64,000 nucleotides of DNA, taken from Lutraria lutraria (Eukaryota; Mollusca; Bivalvia; Venerida; Mactridae). Positions 49,129-60,303 of this stretch are shown here, in pieces. The notes below the pieces were generated by a model. It was not told where the DNA came from, did no database searches, and saw only the letters and a list, made by a program, of their open reading frames with translations. Within the stretch, counting starts at the first letter, position 1. The number at the start of each line of letters is the position of its first letter. The translations under genes were made by a program, and so were the position numbers. The stretch is from assembly GCA_964023205.1 (NCBI GenBank), contig OZ026843.1, forward strand, positions 1,535,029 through 1,599,028, in the 5' to 3' direction.

Positions 49129-49447
49129 TACACGCTGCGATTTTACGACAGTGTGTCGTTTTGTAAAATTTGACAATTTTTCGAGTGAAAAATCTTCAAT
49201 AGCGAGTTTAGGATATCTTTAAAGGTAGTAAAAGTATACATTTTCTGTTAGCGTATTGAGTTGCCCATACGTTGCACTATATATGAGTTAAATATTTTGT
49301 ACTGCATTGCAATAACATGGAAGTTTATAACACGCGTTGGAAAATTCGAATTGTCGAAGTTCTTTCCCTTCTATATATATATATGGGTTACATGGGAAAA
49401 ACATTTTTTTTGGATTTTTTTTCGTGACAAACCCCTTTGAAGGAAAG

Positions 49448-50699
49448 TAGCTACACAAAATTGGTTCCTTTCCCAGCATTCCAAGCGCGATGTTACACAG
49501 GTTGATGTGAGTACCACGTGACCTGGGTGAACACATTGCTATTCAGCGTGTATACATACAAGTACCAAGAACAAACATATTTCAATAAATAAATTATAAA
49601 AAATAAATGTACATAATAATTGCAAAAGAAAATGCCACTGACTGAGTTCGAGCCACCCACATCTCCATTTTGTAAAAACATATATCATGTATGTTACAAG
49701 CCACCGTATCCAATACACTATGGCTCTGATTCAAAAGATTAACACTTTACTACGGATTTGAAATTATTTGGGCAATCAATTTACAGTGATTACCTTTACA
49801 ATGGTATCGTCCTATATCGATATATAACTATATCGACTGTGGTACGAAGCAAAACATAAACGCATTCAGCGACCGTATAATTATTCAGCTTCGACATTTT
49901 AATAAAATCGCACTATATTTAGTTTCAAGAAATTCTTTCCAGTATAAATAATATAGAGCATTGCTCTAAGTCATGTTAAAAGTCGCTTTAAAGACATTGC
50001 TCACTAGAAGAACGTTAAAATACTAAACCCGACAATTAGACTGGAGTAATGTTAGTAGTTCGAAAATTCGCAGAACACGAATATTAAATGTATGAATAAA
50101 TATGATTATTATGTAGTTTTCATTTTTATGGATTTACTAACTTTAAATTGACTGACTTTGATAATGATACCATTACGTTTAAATATATCTATTGTTGATG
50201 ATTGCTATTGTAAAGCACTTTTGAACATAATTCTATGTATGAAAAAAGTGCTATAAAATGTGGTATAATGATACTATAGAAAGTCAATGTGAGTGTAGAT
50301 CAGTTTATGTTCAACTCAGAAACATTGATCGAATATGAAAATATCTCTCCACCGATAGCCAAACCACTGACTACCGCTTTGTAACGTCCTGATTAAACTA
50401 AATTTCAATGCATCATTTACTTACTTAACTAAGTCTTATCATTCGAGCAGTATGGTTTGAATTGTGACACCTCTGTTGGAGGAATACTACTGCCTACCTA
50501 TACGTTTCAGAATGGAGTATAAAGTCCTCTTACTAGCGTTCACAGTAATTCATAATCAATCGCCACAATATATTAGGTACATGTTAAAATTTCATTTATC
50601 ATGTGAGGTTAATAATATTTTCAAGAAACTTTTTTGAGAAATTATATCTTAAGAACTATTACATGGGCTTTGCGATCAAGAAGATAAGATAAAGATTTA
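49448..50699. other. Unannotated AT-rich DNA with one possible tRNA-like fragment
   Basis: At 49618-49735 the minus strand has 'GTGGCTCGAACTCAGTCAG' preceded at a distance by 'GTGTATTGGATACGGTGGC'. A similar arrangement occurs at 62440-62530 (also minus), suggesting two decayed copies of one tRNA-derived repeat. No gene recognised. Confidence 0.4.
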
Positions 50700-51059
50700 G
50701 GCCACGTTTTATCAAACATCTTACGCCACTTCTTTAGTAAGAAGTGGCTTATCTCCCTTCTTAGCGTTAAAATACGTTTCATCAATAGTTTCTCAGCTAC
50801 GAATTCTTAAGTTTGGGAACAATTCTTTCTTAACTTTACGATAGCTCATGGGCTGTCTTAAAGATAAGAAAACGCGGCTTTTGCCTTTATTATTACGAGA
50901 CGGCCTTTTATTTTAAGACTGTTGAGTGCAATGTTCAAGATATTCGTAAATAATGGAAAAGAAATTCAGTTTTATGTTCAGGGGCGTAGTCAACTACAAA
51001 TGAATTTTATGCACACAAGGAAGAATGTAACCCCGGCTGTTGTTTGGTTCTAGATTTTT

Positions 51060-51335
51060 TATGGCCCGCTATTCGAAATTGCGGAAGAGCATAAAGTTTT
51101 TCCCCTGTCCATCCGTGCGGCTGTGTGTCCGTCCGTTCAAATTTTAGCTCCCGAGCAATAACTCAAGATATATTTCAAGGGTTGGTTTCATATTTTACAT
51201 GAATGAATATAATAATAAAATGCAGGCCAAGATCGATTTCACTTAAAATCCAAACATTTTCTCAGTAGTTACGGTCCCTTTTTACATAACTCTCGGAGAG
51301 GCATTCGTGTCCTCCGGACACATTTCTAGTTTAAA
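51060..51335. repeat. Repeat module inside the left foldback arm
   Basis: The module includes 'CGAAATTGCGGAAGAGCAT', 'CCTGTCCATCCGTGCGG', 'GTCCGTCCGTTCAAATTTT' and 'ACTCTCGGAGAGGCATTCG', ending 'GTCCTCCGGACACATTTC'. A mirror copy lies at 53606-53846. I recall the GTCC-T-CGGACAC ending from bivalve repeats. It was probably present before the arms were duplicated. Confidence 0.55.
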
Positions 51336-52149
51336 TTAGAACTCAAATGGTGAACTTTCAGTTTATAAGCAGGGATTAGAGGCACTGTCAAATATTATTT
51401 ATTTAAATGCATTTATTTCAAACACCGTGATAACGATTGTTAGACATAATATTAGCTTTCGCCTTAGATGGCATTTTTATATTGTTCACTTTTTGTTACG
51501 CTGATGTTATAACTTGTTCACAATCTGATATTTTTAAAACTTATTTTAAGACCGTGAACAAATCTTTTTTGCATTTCTCTTTAACCGATCGTATGCGCGT
51601 TTAATAGCCATATAATACATATTTTTCATGATAAAAATTGAAAAATAAGCTAATAGATATTTAAATACATTTGAAGTTTTCGTATTTATTAACTGTCTTC
51701 TCCGAATCTTGCTGTGGAGTCTTACTGGTCAAATGATAATACTTTTATCTGACGAGCACAACATACATAGGCGTGCGAAGTAATTCTCGTATGTGCAAGT
51801 TTGAGCGACTCAAAAACACATTTATCATGAGTCAATGTTCACATTGTTTAAAAAAATATTTTCAGTTAATATATATCAAATAGTTTACATTTTCAGAAAG
51901 ATTAGAGCTTCATCTTTAATTTGGTATATAATTTACTAAACTCTGTTGAGAAATAAAATAAAATTCTCTATATAACATACGTATAGAATCAAGTGTATTT
52001 TTCTTATTTACATAGCTAGGGCCGGTGAATAAACTTTACCCGTGCAGACTGTGTCGCGGTCTTTACACATTTAGATAAGAACAGTTAATAAAACGGTTTA
52101 AGAATTTCGTAACTTTTGTCGTAAGTGTCTTCGTAGGAAAGAATCTTAT

Positions 52150-52924
52150 GGCTGTTCATCCTTGACCCACATATCATTGAGGCAAACATTTTGACAAGGT
52201 TTGGTGAAGATCCAATTAAAACTGTGACATCTACAGTGTTAACAAAGTTTTCCTTAGATTTGACCTGGTGACCCTAGTTATTGACCCCAGATGACCCATA
52301 TTTATACTTGACCGTTATATCATTAAAACAAACGATTTGACAAAGTTCGGTGAAGATCCAATAATAACTGTGAAATCTACAGTGTTAACATGGTTTTTCA
52401 TAAGATTTGACCTAGCGACCTAGTTTTTGACCCAAGATGACCCATGTTAGAACTCGTCCAAGATATTATGAAGACAAACATTCTGACAAGGTTTCATGAT
52501 CATCTAATCAAAACAGTGACTTCTAGAGTGTTCACAAGGTTTTCCAGCAATTTGCCCTAGTGACCTAATTTTACTACAGAAATGACCCATTATCAAACTT
52601 GACCTACATATTATTAAAATAAACATTCTGACAAAGTTTCATGAAGATAAAGTCAAAACAGTGATTTCTAAAGTGTTCACAAGGTTTTCCCTTATTTGGC
52701 CCTGGTGACCTAGTTTTTGACCCCAAATGGCCCAATATCGAACTCGTCCGAGATTTTGTTGATATTAACGTTCCGACCCAGTTTTGCTAAAATTGAGCCA
52801 AAAATGTGCCCCCTAGTGTGGTCACAACAAAAAGTTTGACGACGCACACCGCACGACGCCGGACGCCGGGCGGAGAGTGATCCTAATAGCTCACTTTGTC
52901 ACTTTGTGACATGTGAGCTAAAAA
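52150..52924 (+). repeat. Dispersed repeat family A, copy A3 (5'-truncated)
   Basis: From 'TGTTCATCCTTGACCCACAT' to 'GTGAGCTAAAAA' this copy matches 44423-45176 of A2 almost base for base, about 97% by eye, with differences such as a short extra CCGGGCG near 52866 and GTCACTTT near 52898. It starts abruptly mid-subunit, so it is truncated at the 5' end. It occupies the loop of the foldback at 50700-54182. Confidence 0.88.
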
Positions 52925-54339
52925 TACACTTGATTCTATACGTATGTTATATAGAGAATTTTATTTTATTTCTCAACAGAGTTTAGTAAATTATATACCA
53001 AATTAAAGATGAAGCTCTAATCTTTCTGAAAATGTAAACTATTTGATATATATTAACTAAAAATATGTTTTTAAACAATGTGAACATTGACTCATGATAA
53101 ATGTGTTTTTGAGTCGCTCGAACTTGCACATACGAGAATTACTTCGCACGCCTATGTTTGTTGTGCTCGTCAGATAAAATTATTATCGTTTGACCAGTAA
53201 GATTCCACAGCAAGATTCGGAGAAAACAGTTAATAAATACGAAAACTCCAAATGTATTTAAATATCTATTAGCTTATTTTTCAATTTTTATCATGAAAAA
53301 TATGTATTATATGGCTATTAAACGCGCATACGATCGGTTAAAGAGAAATGCAAAAAAGATTTGTTCACGGTCTTAAAATAAGTTTTAAAAATATCAGATT
53401 GTGAACAAGTTATAACATCAGCGTAACAAAAAGTGAACAATATAAAAATGCCATCTAAGTCGAAAGCTAATATTATGTCTAACAATCGTTATCACGGTGT
53501 TTGAAATAAATGCATTCAAATAAATAATATTTGACAGTGCCTCTAATCCCTGCTAATACAACTGAAAGTTCACCATTTGAGTTCTAATTTAAACTAGAAA
53601 TGTGTCCGGAGGACACGAATGCCTCTCAGAGAGTTATGTAAAAAGGGACCGTAACTTCTGAAAAATGTTTGGATTTTAAGTGAAATCGATCTTGACCTGC
53701 ATTTTATTATTATATTCATTCATGTAAAATTTGAAATATTTCTTGAGTTTTTGCTCGGGAGCCAAAATTTGAACGGACGAACACACACCCGCACGGATGG
53801 ACAGGGGAAAAACTTTATGCTCTTCCGCAATTTCGAATAGCGGGCCATAAAAAATCTAGAACCAAACAACAGCCGGGGTTACATTCTTCCTTGTGTGCAT
53901 ACAATTCATTTGTAGCTGGCTACGTCCCTGAACATAAAACTGAATTTCTTTTCCATTATTTACGAATATCTTGAACATTGCACTATACAGTCTTAAAATA
54001 AAAGGCAACCTCGTAATAATAAAGGCAAAAGCCGCGTTTTCTTATCTTTGAGACAGCCCATGATAAGAAAGAATTGTTTCCAAACTTTTGAAACTATTGA
54101 TGAAACGTATTTTAACGCAAAAAAGGGAGATAAGACACTTCTTACTAAAGAAGTGGCGTAAGATGTTTGATGAAACGAGGCCATAGTCTATATTCGTGTT
54201 GTGCAACCCCTGTACTCAGTATAGCAAATAAAATATATCATTTTTTACAAGCATAACATTTGCAATTTTGCCTATTCCAAATTAAAATTAACCCCTTGAA
54301 CTGGTTGAAGCTGTAACTGTTTCGAAAGTCTTCAGGGAG

Positions 54340-54913
54340 AGAGTTCAATAGTACAATTTTTTTCAATTTTTCTATATAAGTCTATCTAAATCAAATGACC
54401 CCCCGGGGCAGTGCCAATTTTGACCCTAGGGCAATAACTAGAACGAACTTGGTAGAGGGCCACTAGGCAATGCTGCACACGAAATATCAAAGCTCTAGGT
54501 ATTGTAGTTTTAGAACATTTCTTAAATTTCCCAATATAAGTCTATGTAAAATCAAGTTACCCCCGGGGCGGAGCCAATTTTGACCCCAGGGGAATAATTT
54601 GAACAAACTCTCAAGAGTTCCATTAGACACGGCAACATACCAAATATCTCAGCTCTAGGCCCAGTGGTTTCGGACAAGAAGTTTTTTTCTATTGGTTGCC
54701 ATGGCAAGTTTTTTTATGAAATTTAATTTTTTGAACAACTTTGAAAGGGGACCACCCAAGGATCATTCCAGCAAAGTTTGGTTGCAATCGGCATAGCGGT
54801 GTAGGAGGAAATGATGTTTTAAGAAAATATGGACGCCGTTTCCCGACGCACGATGGACACAGGACGATCACAAAAGCTCACATTGAGCACATCGTTCTCT
54901 GGTGAGCTAAAAA
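54340..54913 (+). repeat. Dispersed repeat family B, copy B1 (5' part missing or decayed)
   Basis: Units of roughly 150 bp contain 'CCCCCGGGGC.G.GCCAATTTTG', 'GACCC.AGG', 'GAACAAACTTGGTAGAGG', 'ATATCAAAGCTCTAGG' and 'TATATAAGTCTATGTAAAATC'. It ends with GACGCACGATGGACACAGG, GATCACAAAAGCTCAC and GTGAGCTAAAAA. It is the same family as 60937-61880. A 60-codon minus frame is a shadow. Confidence 0.8.
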
Positions 54914-55008
54914 TACTATGAGTGTTTCTTCGGTTATCTAATTATTATCTTGAGATAATATTAGCAATTGCTTGTTTTTGCATATTTCTTGCTATAGAAA
55001 ATATATGC
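54914..55008. repeat. Rearranged fragment related to the 43094-43691 MITE (left piece)
   Basis: 'GGTTATCTAATTATTATCTTG' and 'GATAATATTAGCAATTG' resemble the right arm at 43600-43645. The following TGCATATTTCTTG..ATATATGCA forms a small palindrome, as if two arm ends were joined with the centre deleted. It lies between repeats B1 and A4. Confidence 0.55.
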
Positions 55009-55878
55009 AAACAAGAGGGCCGAAGATGGCTCTATATCGCTCATATGACAATCACTGTTCACTCATTAAAGCTTTGTTTTGAACCGGTGACCTAGTTTTT
55101 TACCACATATGACCCATGTTAGAACTTGTCCTACAAATAAATAAGACAAACATTCTGACAAAATTTGGTGAAGATCCAATTTAAACCATGGAAACTACAG
55201 CATAGACAAGGTTTTCCTAAGATTTGACCTGGTGACCTAGTTTTTGACCCCAGATGACCCATGTTCGAATTTGTCTTACATATCATTATAACAAACATTT
55301 TGACAAGGTTTGGTGAAGATACAATCAAAATTTGACATCTACAGTATTAAAACGGTTTTCCTAAGTATTTGACCCTAAATGACCCATATTTAAACTTATC
55401 CTTAATATCATTGAGACAAACAACCAGACAAGGTTTGGTCAATATTCAATTAAAACCATGCAATTTAGAGCTTTTACAAGATTTTTACCTAAGATTTGAT
55501 CTGGTGACCCAGTTTTTGACCCCGGCTGACCCATATTCAACCTTTACCAACATATCATTAAGGCAAACATTCTGACAAGGTTTAGTGAAGATCCAACCAA
55601 AACTGTGACATCTACAGTGTTAACAAAGTTTTCCTAAGATTTGACCTGGTTACATAGTTATTGACCATAAATGACCCATATTTGTACTTGACGGTTATAT
55701 TATTAAAACAAACAATTTGACAAAGTTTGGTGAATATCCAATTGTAACTGTGAAATCCAGTGTTAACATGGTTTTTCATAAGATTTGACCAAGCGACCAA
55801 GTTTTTGACTCAAGATGACCCATTTTCAAACTCGTCTAAGATATTTTGATGACAAACATTCTGACAAGGTTTCATGAT
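55009..55878 (+). repeat. Dispersed repeat family A, copy A4 (3'-truncated)
   Basis: It begins like A2 (AACAAGAGGGCCGAAGATGG, CTATATCGCTCATATGAC) and follows with about five subunits, but breaks off at 'CTGACAAGGTTTCATGATGG', roughly 400 bp short of the normal end. It is more diverged from A2 than A3 is. Apparent frames of 62-68 codons on both strands are by-products. Confidence 0.8.
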
Positions 55879-56000
55879 GGTCTCCGGAAACCTTTTTCTT
55901 CCTATAAAGTATGCACGGGATACACAGGATTCCTCTTAGAACAAACAGAAACTATGTCGACCGATGAATTTATAAGCTTATGGGACTTAAATCTATAATT
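55879..56000. repeat. Fragment related to the centre of the 43094-43691 MITE (right piece)
   Basis: Read forward it resembles the reverse complement of 43300-43430: 'GTATGCACGGGA', 'GGATTCCTCT', 'AGAACAA.CAGAA' and 'GACC.ATGA'. Then 'TTATAAGCTTATGGGACTT' is shared with 43269-43287 in the forward sense. Together with 54914-55008 it brackets repeat A4. Confidence 0.55.
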
Positions 56001-57487
56001 AACCTGTTATACTTACAAACATGATGCTTGTATTTTCTTTTTATGAATTTCTATAGATTAAATTTGTTGATTATTATACCCCCTGATATGAAATAAATGG
56101 GAGCTATATTGGATTCACGCTTGACGGTCGGTCGGTCCGTGCGTCTGTAGACACAATTTGCCCGGAGAATTTCTCAGCAACTACTTACAGTATTTCAATG
56201 AAACTTCACAGAAGTGATCAGTAGTAAGCCTTAGTTGTGCATGCTTAAATGGATATTTTTTACATCAAATTAAAGTCTTGGTGCTAATATAGGACTTAAA
56301 TATTTTTGAGGGGTAAACTATTTTACATAAAAATCAAAACTCACCGATACTTGTATGATAAGACATTTATTGTTTAGGAACTTGTTCTACGTAATACAAC
56401 AGATGGAGCGACGCCTTATAGCTGATCCCTTGGTTGTTATAAGGGCACATTCGATGGCGATAACAGGACCAGCTAACCAAGGAATTATACAGAGGGCTGA
56501 CTCTGGTTCAATTATGCTACAATGGCTTTATGAAGCGCAAATTACCAATGATCCTAAGAGTACTTGCTATTTTGGCGTCTGTTGCGGTAGTTTGAACCAA
56601 TTGCAACAAAACATGTGTTTGAAAATAAATTGATCAATTATGTAACTACAAGTTATTATACAGCCTCCGCACTGGTGTAGTGAACAATCGTGTTTGAAAA
56701 CAATATCAATTTTAAAAAAAACCATGTGATTATCTTTTTTTGGTCTAAGAAGGAAATCGTAAAAGTTTTTGTTGAGCAAACCCCAACATTATCACATTAT
56801 CTCCGATTTCAGTTGTTGACTATCCGTGTCAGTTTTCAGTCTGTACATCTCTATTAACTACAGAATGACTTAGTTCGCTCTAATTTCCGTTGCAAGCGGG
56901 CGTCAATTGATGGAAGATCTATAGATGTAATTCTAAACAGCACATTTGTTCTTAATAGTAGACTTCTCCTGATTTGGAATAGATTAAAAAGTTTCTTGTT
57001 GCTATGGAGAACGAAAAATAATTATCGGATTTCTTGGTCCCGTTACTGACAATATCATTTACGGTAAATGGTGTAAAACACAAATGCCCACTGTGTCTGA
57101 GTTCAATATATCAATAAAATTCTGTGTAATTATGAACTGTTTCTCTTCCTCCAGCTGTAGTTTAGTGCACCCTAACTAGACGTACTGGTCTTAATGAATA
57201 GACGAAGGGCATTGATTTCTTGCCACGAGACATTGAAAGAGACAAATCTGTTTATTACATCAATACAGTGCATTATCTAAGACAAATGCATGTGGATTAC
57301 TAAATGCTATCTCGCTATCACTGGCGTCTGACCTCGGCAAGAAAATTTCAAAGTCATACAATCTCATCTTTGCACTTAGCTAGATGCCACTAATATTGCC
57401 AAAATACAACCCGTCCGCTTTATTAAGTGTGATGGATTTACATTTTGTATTTTTATGTCCGTGTTTCGTTTGTACTGTTATTCAAAG
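56001..57487. other. Unannotated DNA with one decayed repeat
   Basis: At about 56075-56240 the phrases 'TATACCCCCTGATATG', 'GGATTCACGCTTGACGGTCGG' and 'AGAATTTCTCAGCAACTACT' look like a decayed dispersed repeat. A 92-codon frame (56355-56633, plus) is the longest in the region. It has no domain I recognise, its translation is unremarkable, and an opposite-strand frame overlaps its end, so I do not call it a gene. Confidence 0.45.
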
Positions 57488-57987
57488 GTAGTACACTACG
57501 ATATCGAGCACCTTCTAATGGATACACATCGTACACTTTTTGGACAACATCTCCTCGACTCAAAATTAGATTTAATTATTTCTGCATGACATCGTCAAAT
57601 TGATATAAAATGATATCGCGCACCAATGATTTACTGTTGCATAATATTATGTTTTCGTGAAAATGGTTTGTAGTAAGTCTCTTTAGTAAAGGCCTGAAAA
57701 CGGGATAAGTTTTAGCTTGTGCATGATACGTCCCGTACTTTTCTTATAAAATGCCATGAAACATGACACAACTTCTTTATCTCATTTCTAACGCACTAGG
57801 GAATAAACCGAGTGTTTATGGTAAGGCTTTTAGTTTGTTTTAGAATATTTAGCTTCAGAAGTCAGTTTTTCTCAGATATTGTTGATACCACCCGGACTCA
57901 ATTTAAGAAATGAGTCGAGAAGTCGTCAAAAAAAGTGTACGATGTGTATCCATTAGCATGTGCTCGATGACGTAGTGTACTACCATT
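57488..57987. mobile_element. MITE-like inverted-repeat element, 500 bp
   Basis: The left arm (57488-57570) begins GGTAGTACACTACGATATCG and includes 'CTAATGGATACACATCGTAC'. The right arm (57905-57987) is its inverted copy with few differences ('GGTAGTACACTACGTCATCG' on the minus strand). The internal 330 bp is non-coding. No unambiguous target duplication was found. Confidence 0.82.
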
Positions 57988-58692
57988 GTAATTGCTTTAC
58001 TGGGATATTAGATATACAGTGTCATTCAAAGCGTATAAAGACAAAACCATAATTTCTTTGCCTTCCGCATCGTTTTACAATTGGACCTTTAGCGTCCACT
58101 ATACATATCATCAAACAATAATTTCAAATATTCAAGGTAATTGGAAAATATCTAGCTCACATCAAGATACCAGATGGCGCTTAAAATATATTGTATGAAA
58201 GTGACGAAGTGTCCAAGAGTTAATAAATTCCATTCTATGGAAAGAAAACATTATCGTACTAGCACCATGTATTTTCATAAATGATAAGTTTAAAAGAAAT
58301 ATAATATGAACTTCGTTGGTAGTTTATGCAATAAATGGTACAGGTATACCAATGTTAGTAACAAACTGAAATCTGTGTTCAATGTCGTAGGGTTGGTACG
58401 GGGGGTTTAAAACCAACAAAACTTGGTAAAATTTAGTTTACATTAATTCTTTTTAAAATTTCAATGTATGTACATACTGACGAAGGACACCCTACAGATT
58501 TGAACATTCGCGCTAAATCTTATACACGTACGAGAGGTGTTTAACTTATAATTGGACGATTTTTCCGTGATTTCGCAATAAAATCGAAGTATCTGTTTCC
58601 TACACTATGCAGTAATATACATTACGACTGACCTAAAATAAGCAGGACAATGTTCGGGTGGGGAGCGCAATTTCATTGCTAGTGGCCATTTT
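57988..58692. other. Unannotated DNA
   Basis: No gene or repeat recognised. A 68-codon frame at its start has no family resemblance. Confidence 0.5.
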
Positions 58693-59505
58693 GTGTACCC
58701 CACCTTTGTGTTATGGAAATTTGTAATATCATTTATGTTATATGTTTAATGAAAATTAAACAATTTGCTTTGTTACACTGTATGTACATGTATTGAATAT
58801 TTCAAAATTTATCCGTCATTCAGTAAATAAATGACATTTTCACATATAGCAGTGTTGTACCTTTTTTCCAATAAGCACAAATGAACTCACATCCTAATGA
58901 TTTGTGTTTTTTGCGTAATGAAAATAATGTTGATATAGTGGAGTGGAAGGGAAGAGTCAAATGATATTTAACGCAGTTAAAACTTTTTGAATCGCCCCCT
59001 GAACTTTGGAATAATTGTTTCTATATGAGATGACCCCCTGCCAGTCTGTATGCAGATTCCGTAGAGTTAACATCGACAAAGTTTTGTGAAATTATATGGT
59101 TTTGATTATTACCACCGTCTTCCCCATCCACCTCCCTTGACCATGTAGCATGCTTTTTTTGGCTTGCAAAATTGTTTGTGTTCATGTATTGTGTGTATGG
59201 TTGTTTTATTATTCAATTACGTGTGGGCCATTGTGTGTACCCCACCTTTGTGTTATGGAAATTTGTAATATCATTTATGTTATATGTTTAATGAAAATTA
59301 AACAATTTGCTTTGTTACACTGTATGTACATGTATTGAATATTTCAAAATTTATCCGTCATTTAGTAAATAAATGAAATTTTTCACATATAGCAGTGTTG
59401 TACCTTTTTTCCAATAAGCACAAATGAACTCACATCCTAATGATTTGTGTTTTTTGCGTAATGAAAATAATGTTGATATAGTGGAGTGGAAGGGAAGAGT
59501 CAAAT
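58693..59505. repeat. Direct duplication of 270 bp, copies 542 bp apart
   Basis: Copy 1 (58693-58962) and copy 2 (59235-59505) run from GTGTACCCCACCTTTGTG to GGAAGGGAAGAGTCAAAT and are nearly identical, differing by a substitution and a one-base indel near the AAATGACATTTTCAC phrase. The intervening 272 bp (58963-59234) is not repeated. The match also loosely includes 'GGCCATT' before each copy. The second copy ends within six bases of the MITE at 59511. Confidence 0.93.
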
Positions 59506-59510
59506 AAGCA

Positions 59511-60303
59511 GGCCAGATAACTTATGAAGGAGATAAGCGACCCCCATTTTGTTCGCTTAAAATGTTTCTGTTATCATATGCTACGATCATGCAAAGTTTA
59601 AGAAAAATATTTCGTTCAGTTTTTATTTTGCCTATATGTCTATGTGAAAAATGTAGCAAACTGTAGAAAACTTCTTTAAGCCTTTCGGTTCAGTGTTGCA
59701 TGTCATCATCGACCCTGCAGATGAAAAAATAAAATTCAATTACTATTCGTTTTTTTCCATCATGCTTTTCCACATCCAAAATGAAATATTGAGTTGTTCT
59801 CATGGGAGGTACTTGTTCATTTGATCTAGCTACTGTAATAGTGATGATTCAATTTAGTCTTAACTGTTGATGAGTTCTCTCTTAAACATCTGGCTCAGTA
59901 TAGTATGCCGCTTGCTAACAACAGATTATTCTATGAACTGCGAAACCTAACTGTCTGAAATACGCTTCCATATCTCTGAAGTACATGTATTTCTTAATTG
60001 GCAATATATTTTAGACTTCAAATTTACTTTTACAAGTACAATCTTCTTCTATGTAGATTTTGAGAGACAGATGTTTTTTATATTTGAGAAGAAAAAAACG
60101 CTGGTATTACAACGATCGTACTTGATTAAACTTTAAAGACGTTTTCGGTAGTTCGCTACATTTTTCACATAGACATATAGGAAAAAATAAAACTGATCAA
60201 TGTTTTTTTTTAAAATTTTGCATGATCGTAGCATATGGTAACAGAAACATTTTAAGCGAAAACAATGGGGGTCACTGATCTCGTTTTTTTCGTTATCTGC
60301 CCT
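59511..60303. mobile_element. MITE with long terminal inverted repeats, 793 bp
   Basis: The left arm (59511-59682; GGCCAGATAAC, then 'GTGACCCCCATT'-like text and 'CGCTTAAAATGTTTCTGTTA') is an inverted copy of the right arm (about 60133-60303, minus strand GGGCAGATAACG). Both also share 'CATATGCTACGATCATGCAAA' and 'CTATGTGAAAAATGTAGC'. The centre is about 450 bp of AT-rich sequence without a frame. Target duplication is not evident. Confidence 0.85.

Larger units (their letters stand above)
47401..49447. mobile_element. hAT-like non-autonomous transposon with 8-bp target duplication
   Basis: The element proper is 47409-49439. Its ends are CAAAGGGGTTTGTCACG at 47409-47425 and the reverse complement at 49423-49439. 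The inverted match extends about 310 bp inward (to about 47716 and 49132) at high identity. Flanking AAGGAAAG occurs directly repeated at 47401-47408 and 49440-49447. An 8-bp duplication with CA...TG ends is characteristic of the hAT superfamily; a Mutator-like origin (9 bp, long arms) is the alternative, since the base before each duplication is also G. No transposase frame is present. The interior holds two other inverted-repeat structures (47818-48198 and 48283-49128). Confidence 0.85.
50700..54182. mobile_element. Large foldback element, arms about 1.26-1.3 kb, 3.48 kb total
   Basis: The left arm (50700-52002) and right arm (52921-54182) are inverted copies, about 95% alike by eye. They run from the ends (GGCCACGTTTTATCAAACATC / GGCCTCGTTTCATCAAACATC) to the inner junction (ATACACTTGATTCTATACG). 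Just inside the left end is a hairpin, GCCACTTCTT then four bases then AAGAAGTGGC (about 50726-50749). Both arms contain the same 280-bp repeat (51060-51335 and 53606-53846). The loop holds about 150 bp of unique DNA and repeat A3. No transposase frame or clear target duplication is present, so the superfamily is undetermined. Confidence 0.85.

Noticed and set aside
56355..56633. 92-codon plus-strand frame
   Set aside because: No recognisable domain, no intron or promoter signals I can support, and an opposite-strand frame overlaps its end. It is left open as an unlikely exon.
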